Both the position numbers and the translations under genes were made by a program. A stretch of DNA of 64,000 nt. Source: Candidatus Rubrivivax defluviihabitans (GTDB lineage Bacteria > Pseudomonadota > Gammaproteobacteria > Burkholderiales > Burkholderiaceae_C). Shown here in pieces: positions 9,905 through 18,211 of this stretch; the first letter of the stretch is position 1; each line of letters opens with the position of its first letter. The notes beneath the pieces were generated by a model. It searched no databases. It worked only from the letters and a program-made list of their open reading frames with translations, and was not told the origin of the DNA. The stretch spans positions 62,001 through 126,000 of the forward strand of contig JADJMW010000013.1 of assembly GCA_016709385.1 (NCBI GenBank). Direction: 5' to 3'.

Positions 9905-10771
9905 ATGAACGCAGCGCAGGATTCGACGGTGACGTGGAAGAACGTCCCCACGCGGACGGTCACCGCAGGTGGTGTGAGCTTCGCCTACCGGGAACTTGGT
10001 GCGGACCATCCCGGTCCGCCGGTCGTGTTCCTCATCCACCTGGCGGCTGTTCTGGACAACTGGGACCCCCGCATCGTCGACGGCATCGCAGCAAAGCACC
10101 GCGTGATCACGTTCGACAACCGCGGCGTCGGCGCGTCGAGCGGAGCGCCGGCGACGTCGATGGAAGAGATGGCCCGGGACGCGATCACGTTCATAAAGGC
10201 CATGGGCTTCGATCAGGTCGATCTCTTCGGGTTTTCGATGGGTGGCATGGTGGCGCAGGAGATCGTGCTGATGGCACCGCAACTGGTGCGCCGCATGATC
10301 CTCACCGGCACGGGCCCGGCCGGCGGCGAAGGCATCAGCCAGGTCGCCCGTGTGACCTACCTCGACATGCTGCGCGGCTGGCTCAGCTTTCAGGACCCGA
10401 AGCAGTTTCTGTTCTTCACCCGGTCACCCGACGGCATCCGCGCCGGCAAGGAGTTTCTGGCGCGGCTGAAGGAGCGCTCGGACGACCGCGACAAGAAGAT
10501 CACGATCGCCGCGCTGCAGGCGCAGTTGAAGGCGCTGCGCCGCTGGGGCGAGAAGGCAGCTGCGGATCTGTCGAAGGTGCATCACCCGGTGCTGGTCGCC
10601 AACGGCGACGGCGATCGCATGGTCCCGAGCCGGAACACGCGGGACCTGGCGCGGCGGCTGCCGAACAGCGAACTCATCGTCTATCCCGATTCAGGACACG
10701 GTGCGGTGTTCCAGTTCCATGCCGACTTCGTGCCCAGGGCACTTGCGTTCCTTTCGCGATCAGCCGGGTGA
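9905..10771 (+). CDS. Alpha/beta hydrolase, paralogue of the 5140 gene
   Basis: This 288-residue alpha/beta hydrolase has the nucleophile elbow GFSMGG with Ser111 and a C-terminal DSGHGAVFQF containing the catalytic His. The FDNRGVGASSG loop and overall order parallel the hydrolase at 5140-5985, so the pair arose by duplication or both belong to a common subfamily. ATG 9905 follows the OYE stop by 35 bases; an ATG at 9866 overlapping the OYE gene is also in frame. It is the last intact gene of the plus-strand run. Downstream the opposite strand holds decayed genes. Confidence 0.85.
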   Translation: MNAAQDSTVTWKNVPTRTVTAGGVSFAYRELGADHPGPPVVFLIHLAAVLDNWDPRIVDGIAAKHRVITFDNRGVGASSGAPATSMEEMARDAITFIKAMGFDQVDLFGFSMGGMVAQEIVLMAPQLVRRMILTGTGPAGGEGISQVARVTYLDMLRGWLSFQDPKQFLFFTRSPDGIRAGKEFLARLKERSDDRDKKITIAALQAQLKALRRWGEKAAADLSKVHHPVLVANGDGDRMVPSRNTRDLARRLPNSELIVYPDSGHGAVFQFHADFVPRALAFLSRSAG

Positions 10772-10861
10772 TTGCGGGTGTACCGCTGGCTGTTGCCGGC
10801 AGTGGCCAACGTCCGTGCCGATGTGGCCGTAGCGGCTCGCGGATGCAAGCCTGGACCGATG

Positions 10862-11232
10862 CTTTGATGAAGCCCAGCAGCGCTTCGCCGGTGGCGACCA
10901 GCTCTTCTCTCTTGCGCCGCCACGGTGAACAGTTCGCAGGCCGTGAAGACTTGAGTCTTGCCCGCCCGGACGACCCTCGCCCGCGCGATGAATTGCTCGC
11001 CCTGAGCTGGCCGCAGGCAGTTCTGCGAGAAGTGCGCTGCCAGCACGCCAGGGCCGGCGACAGTCACGGCCGCAAAGCCGCAGGCGGTGTCGATGAGGGC
11101 GCCGATCAGCCCGGCGTGCAGGAAGCCGCTGTATTGCCCAAACTCGCCGCGCCAGGGCATGACGAGTTCGACCTGCCCTGCCGATGCCGATTTCACCTCC
11201 AAGCCGCACCAGCGGTTGAAGCCGGCAGCCGT
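10862..11232 (-). pseudogene. PaaI-family hotdog thioesterase remnant, damaged at both ends
   Basis: Read on the minus strand, GFNRWCGLEVKSA, PWRGEFGQYSGFLHAG and LIGALIDTACGFAA are hallmarks of a PaaI-type thioesterase. The frame continues through ACELFTVAAQE near 10910. The expected end, EELVATGEALLGFIKAS, then appears in another frame from 10907, and no stop follows in that frame. At the 5' end no ATG or GTG lies in frame: the sequence follows directly on the TGA of the SDR remnant, and the first candidate start is TTG at 11202. The intact gene would be about 135-140 residues. It is probably non-functional. Confidence 0.75.
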
Positions 11233-11637
11233 TCACCACTTCGCGTTCCAGGGCCGCAGCACCACCTCGAAGGCCCAGGCCGACCGGTGCTGGCGGTACA
11301 GCTGCAGATACATCTCGGCGGTGCGGTCCGGGTCGGCCATGTTGTCGTCGGTGGTCGTGCCCGCCAGCCGGTGTGCAGGGCTGCCGTCGCCCTGCCGCCA
11401 GCCCACCGCGGCATCGATCGGCACGTTGACCACATGGATGCCCTGCGGCATCAGCTCGCGCGCCATGCTTTGCGCCAACCCGGTCTTGGCCTGGCAGGCC
11501 ATCGCGAACGCGCCGCTGGCCGCAAAGCCCTTCAGCGCCGCGCTGGCGTTGATGAAGACGATCGTTCCCTTCGCGCCGTTGGCATCCGGCGTATTCGCCT
11601 GCATCAGCCGCGCAGCCTGCTGCCCGCTCAGGCCGGC
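11233..11637 (-). pseudogene. SDR oxidoreductase, N-terminal half deleted
   Basis: On the minus strand this frame begins right after the stop of the TetR gene (11638-11640) and encodes only the C-terminal half of an SDR. GTIVFINASAALKGF, AKTGLAQSMAREL and FEVVLRPWNAKW align by eye with the second half of the intact SDR at 12414-13142. The Rossmann GxxxGxG half, roughly the first 110 residues, is missing. The first ATG is internal, at 11604. The likely history is a deletion that joined the tetR 3' end to mid-SDR. A folded, active enzyme is not expected. Confidence 0.75.
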
Positions 11638-12216
11638 TCAGGCCGCTTCGGTGCGGTTCAGCGCCAGCAGGCGGTCGCGTACCGACTTCAGCAGCGCGTC
11701 GGACTTCTTCGGGTCGGTCTGCACCCGTGCCAGCAGCACGGCGCCGACCATCGCGCTCATCGCGAGCATGGCGTCGCCCTCGTCCCGGCTGTGCATCGAT
11801 TGCGCGAGCTGGCCGACGAATTCGTCGATGTGTGTCGACATGACCGCGCGTGAGGCGACGTCGGCGCGGGCGACGTCCGACGCCAGCGCGGCGATCGCAC
11901 AGCCGCTGGTGCGCGCATCCCGGTGCGCGCGGCTGACATAGCCCCGCACCCGGGTCTCGTAGCTGCGCGGCGCGTCGCCGGGCTTCACGCCGGTGGTGGC
12001 CGTCTTGGCGCCTTCGACCAGTGCACGCTCCAGCGCCTGCGCCAGCAACTCGGAGCGCGACTCGAAGTGGTTGTAGAAGCCGCCGTGAGTGAGCTCCACG
12101 CTGCGCATCAGCTTGCCGACACTGATCGACTCCAAGCCGTTGTCGCGCACCTGGTCGGCCGCCTGGCGCAGGATCTTCTCCCGGCTGTGTGCCTTGTCTG
12201 CCTGCGAATGCCCCAT
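11638..12216 (-). CDS. TetR/AcrR-family repressor (second of three)
   Basis: This 192-residue repressor has an N-terminal HTH with MRSVELTHGGFYNHF. It shares the LTHGGFY recognition helix with the two other TetR proteins here but is more divergent elsewhere. ATG 12216 (MGHSQADKAHS) is chosen; the frame is open further upstream but would cross the operator and the -10 box. It is divergent from the SDR at 12414, with a perfect palindrome between them. Its C-terminal CAIAALASDVAR resembles the CPVAALASE motif of the third TetR. It probably controls itself and the divergent genes. Confidence 0.87.
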   Translation of the reverse strand: MGHSQADKAHSREKILRQAADQVRDNGLESISVGKLMRSVELTHGGFYNHFESRSELLAQALERALVEGAKTATTGVKPGDAPRSYETRVRGYVSRAHRDARTSGCAIAALASDVARADVASRAVMSTHIDEFVGQLAQSMHSRDEGDAMLAMSAMVGAVLLARVQTDPKKSDALLKSVRDRLLALNRTEAA

Positions 12217-12252
12217 GCCGTGCTCCTGGATGTCGGTGCCTTGACTGTGTGA

Positions 12253-12288
12253 ATTATATTCGTCATACTGGAAAATGATGATCATCAT
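12253..12288. promoter_or_regulatory. Divergent tetR/SDR control region: perfect operator plus TATAAT
   Basis: ATGATGATCATCAT at 12275-12288 is a perfect 14-base palindrome. On the minus strand a perfect TATAAT (12258-12253) stands 17 bases from a poor -35 that overlaps this operator. A second degenerate copy, ATTATATTCGTCAT, covers 12253-12266 and the -10 box itself. Both would let a TetR dimer occlude the tetR promoter, and the plus-strand SDR promoter as well. Confidence 0.7.
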
Positions 12289-12413
12289 CCGGAATAGACC
12301 GCGATTGTCGTCGTCCACGCCCACCGGCAAGCTGCTGAAGGGCGTGATGAAGACGATGGCGCAACAAGCGGCCGACGCCACCACGGCGTCGGCTGCACCC
12401 TGAAGGAGAAAGC

Positions 12414-13142
12414 ATGGCTGATCCCAAAGCCGTCCTCGTCATCGGCGCGGGCGACGCGACCGGCGGCGCGATCGCGCGGCGTTTTGCGCGCGAGGGCTAC
12501 ATCGCCTGTGTGACGCGGCGCAGCGCCGACAAGCTCGAGCCGCTGGTGCAACGCATCCGCGCCGAAGGCGGGCAGGCGCACGCCTTCGGCAGCGATGCGC
12601 GCAAGGAAGAGGCGATGATCGCGCTGGTCGAGGGCATCGAGCGCGACATCGCACCGATCGAGGTGGCGGTGTTCAACATCGGCGCCAACGTTCGCTTCGG
12701 CATCACCGAGACCACCTCGCGCGTCTACCAGAAGGTGTGGGAGATGGCCTGCTTCAGCGGCTTCCTCATGGGCCGCGAAACGGCGAAGGTGATGCTCACG
12801 CGCGGGCGCGGCACCATCATCTTCACCGGCGCCACCGCCAGCCTGCGCGGCCGCGAAGGTTTTGCCGCCTTCGCCGGCGCCAAGCATGCGCTGCGTGCGC
12901 TGGCGCAGAGCATGGCGCGCGAGCTGTGGCCGAAGAACATCCATGTCGCGCATCCGGTCATCGACGGGGCGATCGATACCGAATGGATCCGCAGCAACTT
13001 CCCCGAGCGCTACGCGCTGAAGGAGCAGCAGGGCATCGTCAGCCCCGACAGCATCGCCGAGGCCTACTGGCAGATCCATATGCAGCCGCGCGACGCCTGG
13101 ACCCACGAGACCGAGCTGCGGCCGTGGATCGAAAGCTGGTGA
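12414..13142 (+). CDS. SDR-family NAD(P)-dependent oxidoreductase with non-canonical active site
   Basis: This 242-residue Rossmann protein begins with the nucleotide motif GAGDATGG (residues 11-18) and has NIGAN in place of NNAG. The region of the catalytic YxxxK reads FAGAK, so the tyrosine is phenylalanine while the lysine is kept; the serine (TGATAS) is present. This could be a family trait or mean that the protein is not a classical dehydrogenase. A good GGAG-type ribosome site precedes ATG 12414. It is 51 bases upstream of the DsbA-fold isomerase and divergent from tetR. Confidence 0.85.
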   Translation: MADPKAVLVIGAGDATGGAIARRFAREGYIACVTRRSADKLEPLVQRIRAEGGQAHAFGSDARKEEAMIALVEGIERDIAPIEVAVFNIGANVRFGITETTSRVYQKVWEMACFSGFLMGRETAKVMLTRGRGTIIFTGATASLRGREGFAAFAGAKHALRALAQSMARELWPKNIHVAHPVIDGAIDTEWIRSNFPERYALKEQQGIVSPDSIAEAYWQIHMQPRDAWTHETELRPWIESW

Positions 13143-13193
13143 TCCGCGCCGCGCCGTCTTGACTCAGATCCATTGCCAACCAAGAGACAAACG

Positions 13194-13811
13194 ATGAAAC
13201 CCGTGAAGGTCGAGTTCCTGTTCGATTTCGGCAGCCCCAATGCCTACCTGTGCCACAAGCTGATCCCGGCCATCGAAGCGCGCACCGGCGCCCGCTTCGA
13301 GTACGTGCCGATCCTGCTCGGGGGCTTGTTCAAGCTGGCCAACAACCGCTCGCCCGTCGAGGCCTTCGCGGCCATCCCGAACAAGCGCGCCTACGAGAAC
13401 CTGGAGATGCAGCGCTTCATCACCAGGCACGGGCTGACGCGCTTCAAGTTCAACCCCTTCTTCCCGGTGAATACGCTGAAGATCATGCGCGGTGCCTGCG
13501 CCGCGCAGAAGCTCGGCTGCCTGGCAGCCTACGTCGACGTGGTCTTCCCGGCCATGTGGGAAGAGGGCAAGAACATGGACGACGTGGCGGTGATCGCGGC
13601 CACGCTCAGCGCGGGCGGCCTGGACGCCGCAAAGATCTTCGAGCTGTCGCAGGACCCGCAGGTCAAGGACATGTTGCTGAAGAACACCCAGTCCGCCCAC
13701 GACCGCGGCGCCTTCGGTTCGCCCAGCTTCCTGGTCGGCGATCAGCTGTGGTTCGGCAAGGACCGGTTGCGCGATGTCGAGGAGGAGATCCTGCGCGTGG
13801 CCTCGGCATGA
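13194..13811 (+). CDS. 2-hydroxychromene-2-carboxylate isomerase family protein (DsbA fold)
   Basis: This 205-residue protein has the kappa-GST/DsbA-like thioredoxin fold. FLFDFGSPNAYL holds Ser14, the residue that in HCCA isomerases and kappa GSTs binds glutathione, in place of a CxxC. GAFGSPSFLVGDQLWFGKDRL near the C-terminus is the conserved family ending. The best characterised relatives isomerise a naphthalene-pathway intermediate with glutathione, but many members have unknown substrates. ATG 13194 follows the SDR by 51 bases; an ATG-led frame from 13173 is less likely. The gene probably shares the SDR promoter. Confidence 0.88.
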   Translation: MKPVKVEFLFDFGSPNAYLCHKLIPAIEARTGARFEYVPILLGGLFKLANNRSPVEAFAAIPNKRAYENLEMQRFITRHGLTRFKFNPFFPVNTLKIMRGACAAQKLGCLAAYVDVVFPAMWEEGKNMDDVAVIAATLSAGGLDAAKIFELSQDPQVKDMLLKNTQSAHDRGAFGSPSFLVGDQLWFGKDRLRDVEEEILRVASA

Positions 13812-13862
13812 GGTCGCTGGCCGTGGTCGCCGGTCTGTGCCCCTGCACCGGGTCCGAGTCTT

Positions 13863-13989
13863 GCGCCGGCGGCCGGTGCCGGGCTGTCGATTGCGCTGGC
13901 CTGCGACCTGCGCATCGCTGCACGGCGACCATACGGAAGCCGTGCGTGCGTTCGTCGAGAAGCGCGCGCCGAACTTCGGGAAGAAGTGA
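13863..13989 (+). pseudogene. Enoyl-CoA hydratase remnant with large internal deletion
   Basis: Right after the isomerase gene, the frame at 13866-13918 reads PAAGAGLSIALACDLRIAA, the oxyanion-hole segment typical of enoyl-CoA hydratases. About six bases later, in a different frame (13924-13989), comes GDHTEAVRAFVEKRAPNFG, the usual C-terminus of the same family, ending at a stop. Roughly 130 residues between them and the whole N-terminus are missing. The remnant shows that a crotonase gene once completed this pathway cluster. Confidence 0.7.
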
Positions 13990-14026
13990 TCGACGTTCAT
14001 CCTTCGCTCCTGCGCGGAGCCTGCGC

Positions 14027-15427
14027 CTATCGCGCCCAGCTGCCGAACTTGATCGCAGCGGCGATGATCAAGCCATAGAGACCCAGACTTGCTGCGACCA
14101 CGACGAAGAAGCCGCTCGCCGACGTCTGCAGCACATGCACGCAGACCCAGCCGCCCAATGCGACGATGACCAGCCGGGCGACGCTGCCGGCCAGCGGCCA
14201 GAACATGCGTCCTGCCCCCTGCGAGGCAAAGAACAAGGCCAGTCCGAAGCCGTACAGCCCATAGCAGGCGCCGACGATGCGCAGGTACGAGGCGCCGAAC
14301 TCGCGCACCGCCGCATCCTGCGTGAACAGGTTCATCCACAGTGCCGGGGCAATCGCCGTGGTCAGCCCGATGCCGCCGGTGATGGCGGCGACGATGGCCG
14401 CGCCCAGCCAGGCCACGCGCAAAGCGCGCTTCGCATTGCCGGCGCCCATGTTGGTCGCGACCATCGCCGTCAGCGCCGTGCCGAAGCCGAAGGCAATGGG
14501 CACCAGGATGTATTCGAGCCGCGCCGCCACCCCGTACCCGGCCAGCGCCGCCGTGCCGAAACTGCCGACGAAGGCGGTGGCCACGGCGATCGACGCATTG
14601 CTGACGATCGGACTCATCGATGCCGGCACGCCCACGCGCAGGATGTCGCGCACCAGCGGCGCGTGCAGCCGCCAGGGCGATCGGTTCAAGGCCGCCGCCG
14701 CATCGCGGCGCAGCAGATGCGCGGCCAGCAGCAGCGCGGCGGCGCCGTTGGCGATGAGCAGGCTGATCGCGGCGCCGGGCACGCCCAGGCCAGGGATCGG
14801 GCCCCAGCCGAACACCAGCGTCGGGCACAGCACCAGGTGGATCAGCGCCGTCAGCACCAGCAGCAGCGCCGGCAGCAGCATATTGCCCTCGCCGCGCACC
14901 ACGGCGCCCAGCACGTTGGTGGCCCAGATGACGATGGCGCCGCCGAACAGCACGTTGGAATAGGCCAGTGCCGCGTCGAGCGCCGCGCCGCGTCCGCCCA
15001 TGGCTGCGTACACGCCGCGGCCGAAGCCGAGCAGCACGAGCGTGAACGCGGCCGCCAGCACCCCGGCGATGAACAGCGACTGCTGCGCCAGGCGGCCGGC
15101 CTCGTCGCCGCGCCCAGCGCCCAGCGCACGTGCGACAGCGGCGGTGACGGCACCGCCGATGCCGCCGCCCGACATCTGCATCATCAGCATCGAAAGCGGA
15201 AAGACCAGCGCAATGCCGGCCAGCGCATCGGCGCCCAACTTGCCGAGGATGTAGCCGTCGTAGCCGATGACGACCGTCATCGCGAACAGGCCGATCACAT
15301 TGGGCGTGGCCAGGCGCAGCAGCGTCGGTAGCACCGGCCCATGCAGCATCTGCTGCGTGCGTGATGTGGCCGGCGAGACGGCAGGTGCTGCGGCGCTTGC
15401 CTCGACGGGCGTGATCAGGGCACTCAT
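14027..15427 (-). CDS. MATE-family multidrug efflux transporter
   Basis: This 466-residue integral membrane protein has about twelve hydrophobic helices in two MATE repeats. The first starts PVLPTLLRLATPNVIGLFAM and the second PLVRDILRVGVPASMSPIVS. MATE proteins export cationic or amphipathic drugs in exchange for sodium ions or protons. ATG 15427 is chosen because the upstream in-frame sequence crosses the SDR remnant. With that remnant it forms a minus-strand unit behind the operator at 15697, so it is probably TetR-controlled, as many efflux pumps are. Confidence 0.9.
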   Translation of the reverse strand: MSALITPVEASAAAPAVSPATSRTQQMLHGPVLPTLLRLATPNVIGLFAMTVVIGYDGYILGKLGADALAGIALVFPLSMLMMQMSGGGIGGAVTAAVARALGAGRGDEAGRLAQQSLFIAGVLAAAFTLVLLGFGRGVYAAMGGRGAALDAALAYSNVLFGGAIVIWATNVLGAVVRGEGNMLLPALLLVLTALIHLVLCPTLVFGWGPIPGLGVPGAAISLLIANGAAALLLAAHLLRRDAAAALNRSPWRLHAPLVRDILRVGVPASMSPIVSNASIAVATAFVGSFGTAALAGYGVAARLEYILVPIAFGFGTALTAMVATNMGAGNAKRALRVAWLGAAIVAAITGGIGLTTAIAPALWMNLFTQDAAVREFGASYLRIVGACYGLYGFGLALFFASQGAGRMFWPLAGSVARLVIVALGGWVCVHVLQTSASGFFVVVAASLGLYGLIIAAAIKFGSWAR

Positions 15428-15434
15428 GCGGGCC

Positions 15435-15653
15435 TCAGCCAGCGGCCGCAACGGTCGCAGCCGCGTTGGGGTCGAGCCGATACACGCCCGGTTCGGTCGA
15501 CAGCCCCTTCTCGAGCCGGCGTGCACGCTGGTCGGCCAGCACCTCTTCGGCGCCGGCTTCCAGCGCGTCGAGGGCGAGCGATTCTCGGACCAAGGCCAGG
15601 CCGAGGCCGCGATGGGCGCCGGTGACGAGGACCGTGGCGTCGTAAATCTTCAT
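15435..15653 (-). pseudogene. SDR oxidoreductase with internal in-frame deletion (72 residues left)
   Basis: The 72-residue frame starts with a classical SDR N-terminus (MKIYDATVLVTGAHRGLGLAL, nucleotide motif GxxxGxG complete). After residue 26 it jumps to a family C-terminus, ALDALEAGAEEVLADQRARR followed by LEKGLSTEPGVY. The catalytic Ser-Tyr-Lys region, about 160 residues, is missing. The frame is preserved, so a short peptide may still be made, but it cannot be an active dehydrogenase. It is 7 bases upstream of the MATE gene and behind the operator at 15697-15710. Confidence 0.75.
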
Positions 15654-15696
15654 GGTTCAGGGTCTCGTCAGTCGTGAGGGGTGGGCGGATAGCGCA

Positions 15697-15710
15697 ATGA
15701 CGATCGTCAT
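15697..15710. promoter_or_regulatory. TetR operator, perfect palindrome ATGAC-GATC-GTCAT
   Basis: ATGACGATCGTCAT is a perfect 14-base palindrome with the same central GATC and spacing as the sites at 12275 and 16366. It lies 44 bases upstream of the minus-strand SDR-remnant/MATE unit and 43 bases after the stop of the third tetR gene, so it most likely controls the exporter. Confidence 0.7.
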
Positions 15711-15752
15711 ATTTCTGTGCAGACTGGTGACGACACGGCACGCAGCAATCGT

Positions 15753-16352
15753 TCAGTCGGAGGGTTTGCGGTCGTACTGTGCCAGCAGCGCCCGGCGCGA
15801 CGCCTTCAGCAGCGCCCGGCCTTCGGCGTTGTCGCCCAGCGCACGGGCCAGTTGCAGCGCACCGACCAGCTGGCTGGCGATGGCCGGGCCGCTGTCGGCC
15901 GGTGCGTCCTTCGGCAGCGCGCGGCGCACGGCGGCAATCAGACCGCGCACCCGTTGCACCGACGACTCGCGGACTTCGGGGGACTGGCGTGGCATCTCCG
16001 AGGCCAGCGCAGCCACCGGGCAACCGGCCTCGATGTCGCCGAGGTGGCGATCGGACAGGTAGCCTTCCACCAGCGCACGCAAGGCACTGGCGCCGCGCAC
16101 CTGGCGCGCGGCGGTGGCCTGACTGACACGCTCCGCGCTGTCCTGGCCGGCGCGCTCGAGGGCTTCGGCCAACAAGGCATTGCGCGAGCTGAAGTGGGCG
16201 TAGAAGCCGCCATGGGTCAACCCGGCCTCTTTCATGATGTCGGCAACGCCCACGCCCTGGAAACCACCCCGGCGGATCGCCCGTGCGGCAGTCGCGACGA
16301 TGCGTTCGTGGCTGAGTTCCTTGCGGCTGGGTTGGCTATCCATACCGGCCAT
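15753..16352 (-). CDS. TetR/AcrR-family repressor (third of three)
   Basis: This 199-residue repressor has an HTH reading GVADIMKEAGLTHGGFYAHF, nearly identical to that of the first TetR (4400-4993), and a CPVAALASEMPRQSPEVR segment shared in form with it. Alternative starts are 16352 and 16343; a TACAAT box overlaps the first, so 16343 is possible. The perfect operator at 16366-16379 lies immediately upstream, which points to autorepression. Downstream on the same strand are the SDR remnant and the MATE exporter, its probable targets. Confidence 0.87.
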   Translation of the reverse strand: MAGMDSQPSRKELSHERIVATAARAIRRGGFQGVGVADIMKEAGLTHGGFYAHFSSRNALLAEALERAGQDSAERVSQATAARQVRGASALRALVEGYLSDRHLGDIEAGCPVAALASEMPRQSPEVRESSVQRVRGLIAAVRRALPKDAPADSGPAIASQLVGALQLARALGDNAEGRALLKASRRALLAQYDRKPSD

Positions 16353-16365
16353 TGTAGCCGTGAAT

Positions 16366-16379
16366 ATGATGATCATCAT
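16366..16379. promoter_or_regulatory. TetR operator, perfect palindrome ATGAT-GATC-ATCAT
   Basis: This 14-base perfect palindrome is identical to the one at 12275-12288. It lies 14 bases upstream of the third tetR start (16352) and would overlap that gene's promoter. Confidence 0.72.
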
Positions 16380-16695
16380 AATCACTGCCAACGACGGATC
16401 AACTTCGCGCCGATCGGCCGCCGCGAAACCTGCAAAGCCCCTGCAAGCCCCGGACATCAATGCAATCGTCGACCCCATGGTCCGCCATCGGCGCGATCAA
16501 GTTGAAACCGGCCGGCCGGTGACTGCTTCCCGGTCCCCAATCCGAACGCGCGGACGACGGCTCAGGGTCGACAGGGACTCCCCCAGCCGCGGCACCAAGG
16601 ATCACCCCGGGCTTGCGCCGCCGCTGGGTTCGCGCACGTCGCTGCCGGCACATGCCGACCCTCGCTTTGCCGTCAGGCTCACCGAGGCGCGCAGC
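16380..16695. other. Intergenic stretch with no recognised gene
   Basis: About 316 bases separate the tetR operator from the stop of the DUF2145 gene. I see no conserved protein, tRNA or clear hairpin terminator here. Open frames exist on both strands but have no recognisable motifs. Confidence 0.6.
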
Positions 16696-17646
16696 TCATT
16701 CGAGCGCGATCACGGTGTCCTGCGCGCCGGCCCGGCAGCCCTCGGCGATGGGTACCCAGCCGCGGCGGATGACGACCTGCGTCTCGGTGTGGCAGAACTC
16801 CAGCCGCGTCGCGTCCGGCAGCTTGCGCCGCACGAAGGCCTCGATGGAAGTCGGCATGCTGACGCGGTAGATCTGCTGCTCGACATCTTCGGCCGGATGG
16901 TCGTCGCCGTGCACCCAGGGGATGAAGTTGCCGGCCCACATCAGCGCGCGCCAACCGACGTCGAACACGGTGGCCTCGTAGCCTTCGCTTCTGAGCCAGG
17001 CCTGGGCGCGCTCGCGTTGGTCGGCCGCACCGTCCATCTCGCCGCCGGCTGCGCCGGCGGGTCTCCAGGCCGTGGCCAGCAGTTCGGCCACCCACTGGTT
17101 GCAGTTCTGGTAGCGCGGGCTGAAGGGGTAGGCATTGGCGCTGTATTCGCGGCCCAGCAGCGCCAGCGCGTGGCGGTTGTCCAGCGCCGTGGACTCCAGC
17201 GCCGCGGCCGGCGCCGGTGGCAGCAGCAGCACCGACACATAACCCAGCGTGGGTTCGTCGCCGCCCAGCACGAAGGCCGCCATGCCCTGGTCGAACAGGC
17301 GCGGGCGGCGCTCGTCGCAGTCGAGATAGAGCTGGCGCACGGCCCAGGGCGACTCCGGGCCGGTCTTCAGGCTGACGCCGGCATGCGAATAGCGCTGGCC
17401 GAACCGGTTCAGGTCCAACCCGGAGCGGGCGATGAGCGCCACGCTGGCGCCGCTGCGCTCGAGTTCGGCCTTGACGATGGCGCCGAAGCGGATGAGGCGG
17501 TCGTTCTGCGCCGCGCTCAGCGGCGCCGGTTCGCTGCAGTAGGCCACCAGGCCGGCGTGGGCGTCGCCGGTGGCCAGGGCGCCCAATGCACAGGCCAGGG
17601 CGCCGGCGAACGCCGCCCGCCCGGCGTGTCGAGGCCCCGCGTTCAG
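16696..17646 (-). CDS. DUF2145-family exported protein
   Basis: The frame encodes an apparent signal sequence (AGALACALGALATGDAHA) followed by GLVAYCSEPAPLSAAQNDRL, DRFGQRYSHAG-like and NCNQWVAELLA segments typical of DUF2145. RYSHAG and NCNQW suggest a cysteine-peptidase-like His and Cys, but no activity is established. No ATG, GTG or TTG lies at a sensible start. A CTG at 17646-17644 overlaps the upstream stop exactly as an ATGA overlap would, so I take it as the probable, unusual start; TTG 17586 is the alternative but truncates the signal peptide. It is coupled to the upstream gene. Confidence 0.72.
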   Translation of the reverse strand: MNAGPRHAGRAAFAGALACALGALATGDAHAGLVAYCSEPAPLSAAQNDRLIRFGAIVKAELERSGASVALIARSGLDLNRFGQRYSHAGVSLKTGPESPWAVRQLYLDCDERRPRLFDQGMAAFVLGGDEPTLGYVSVLLLPPAPAAALESTALDNRHALALLGREYSANAYPFSPRYQNCNQWVAELLATAWRPAGAAGGEMDGAADQRERAQAWLRSEGYEATVFDVGWRALMWAGNFIPWVHGDDHPAEDVEQQIYRVSMPTSIEAFVRRKLPDATRLEFCHTETQVVIRRGWVPIAEGCRAGAQDTVIALE

Positions 17647-18110
17647 AGCGTCACCGGCCGCGTGCGCAGCTCCCGCGCGCCTTCGTCGTGCACCACCAGG
17701 AAGAAGGCCTGCAGCGGTTCGCCGTAGGCAAACTCCAGGCCATAGGGTCGTTCGCGCGCATTCACCCTTTCTCCCACCGCCAGTTGGGCGCCGGTGGCGG
17801 TGGCCTGCGGCACGTAAAGGAACAGGCGGCCTTCGGCACCCTGCGCGGCCAGGACCTGCAGCGTCACGCGCACGGTGCCTGGGCGCGCCGGGGAGTCGGC
17901 CAGCTCGACGATGCGGTAGTCGCCCTGGGCCACGTCGCCGCCCTTGGAAGAGGCGTCGCTCGAAGTCTCGATCGAGGTCGACAGGCTGCCGAAAGAAGCC
18001 GATGAACCCGCGGAAGAGGCCGACGAGGCCGAACCTGCGGCCAGGGCGGGCAGGGCCGTGGCGCCGGCCAGCAAGGCCAGGCCGGCGAGTCGGAGCTTGA
18101 ATCGGGTCAT
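17643..18110 (-). CDS. Exported Ser-rich protein of unknown function
   Basis: I do not recognise a named family. The 155-residue product has a clear signal peptide (MTRFKLRLAGLALLAGATALPALAA) followed by a Ser/Ala-rich linker and a compact beta-rich domain ending VVHDEGARELRTRPVTL. It directly precedes and overlaps the DUF2145 gene, and such pairs suggest a periplasmic or secreted complex. ATG 18110 is preferred over 18125 because it begins the signal peptide. The divergent LysR gene starts about 100 bases away. Confidence 0.75.
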   Translation of the reverse strand: MTRFKLRLAGLALLAGATALPALAAGSASSASSAGSSASFGSLSTSIETSSDASSKGGDVAQGDYRIVELADSPARPGTVRVTLQVLAAQGAEGRLFLYVPQATATGAQLAVGERVNARERPYGLEFAYGEPLQAFFLVVHDEGARELRTRPVTL

Positions 18111-18211
18111 GGGGAATGCCTCCAAGCGTTGCTGCGCGCGATGCTAACGCGCCAGGCCCGTGGCCGTGCAGGGGTGTCGTGCACTGCAGGTCACGCCGAT
18201 ACACTTTCCCA

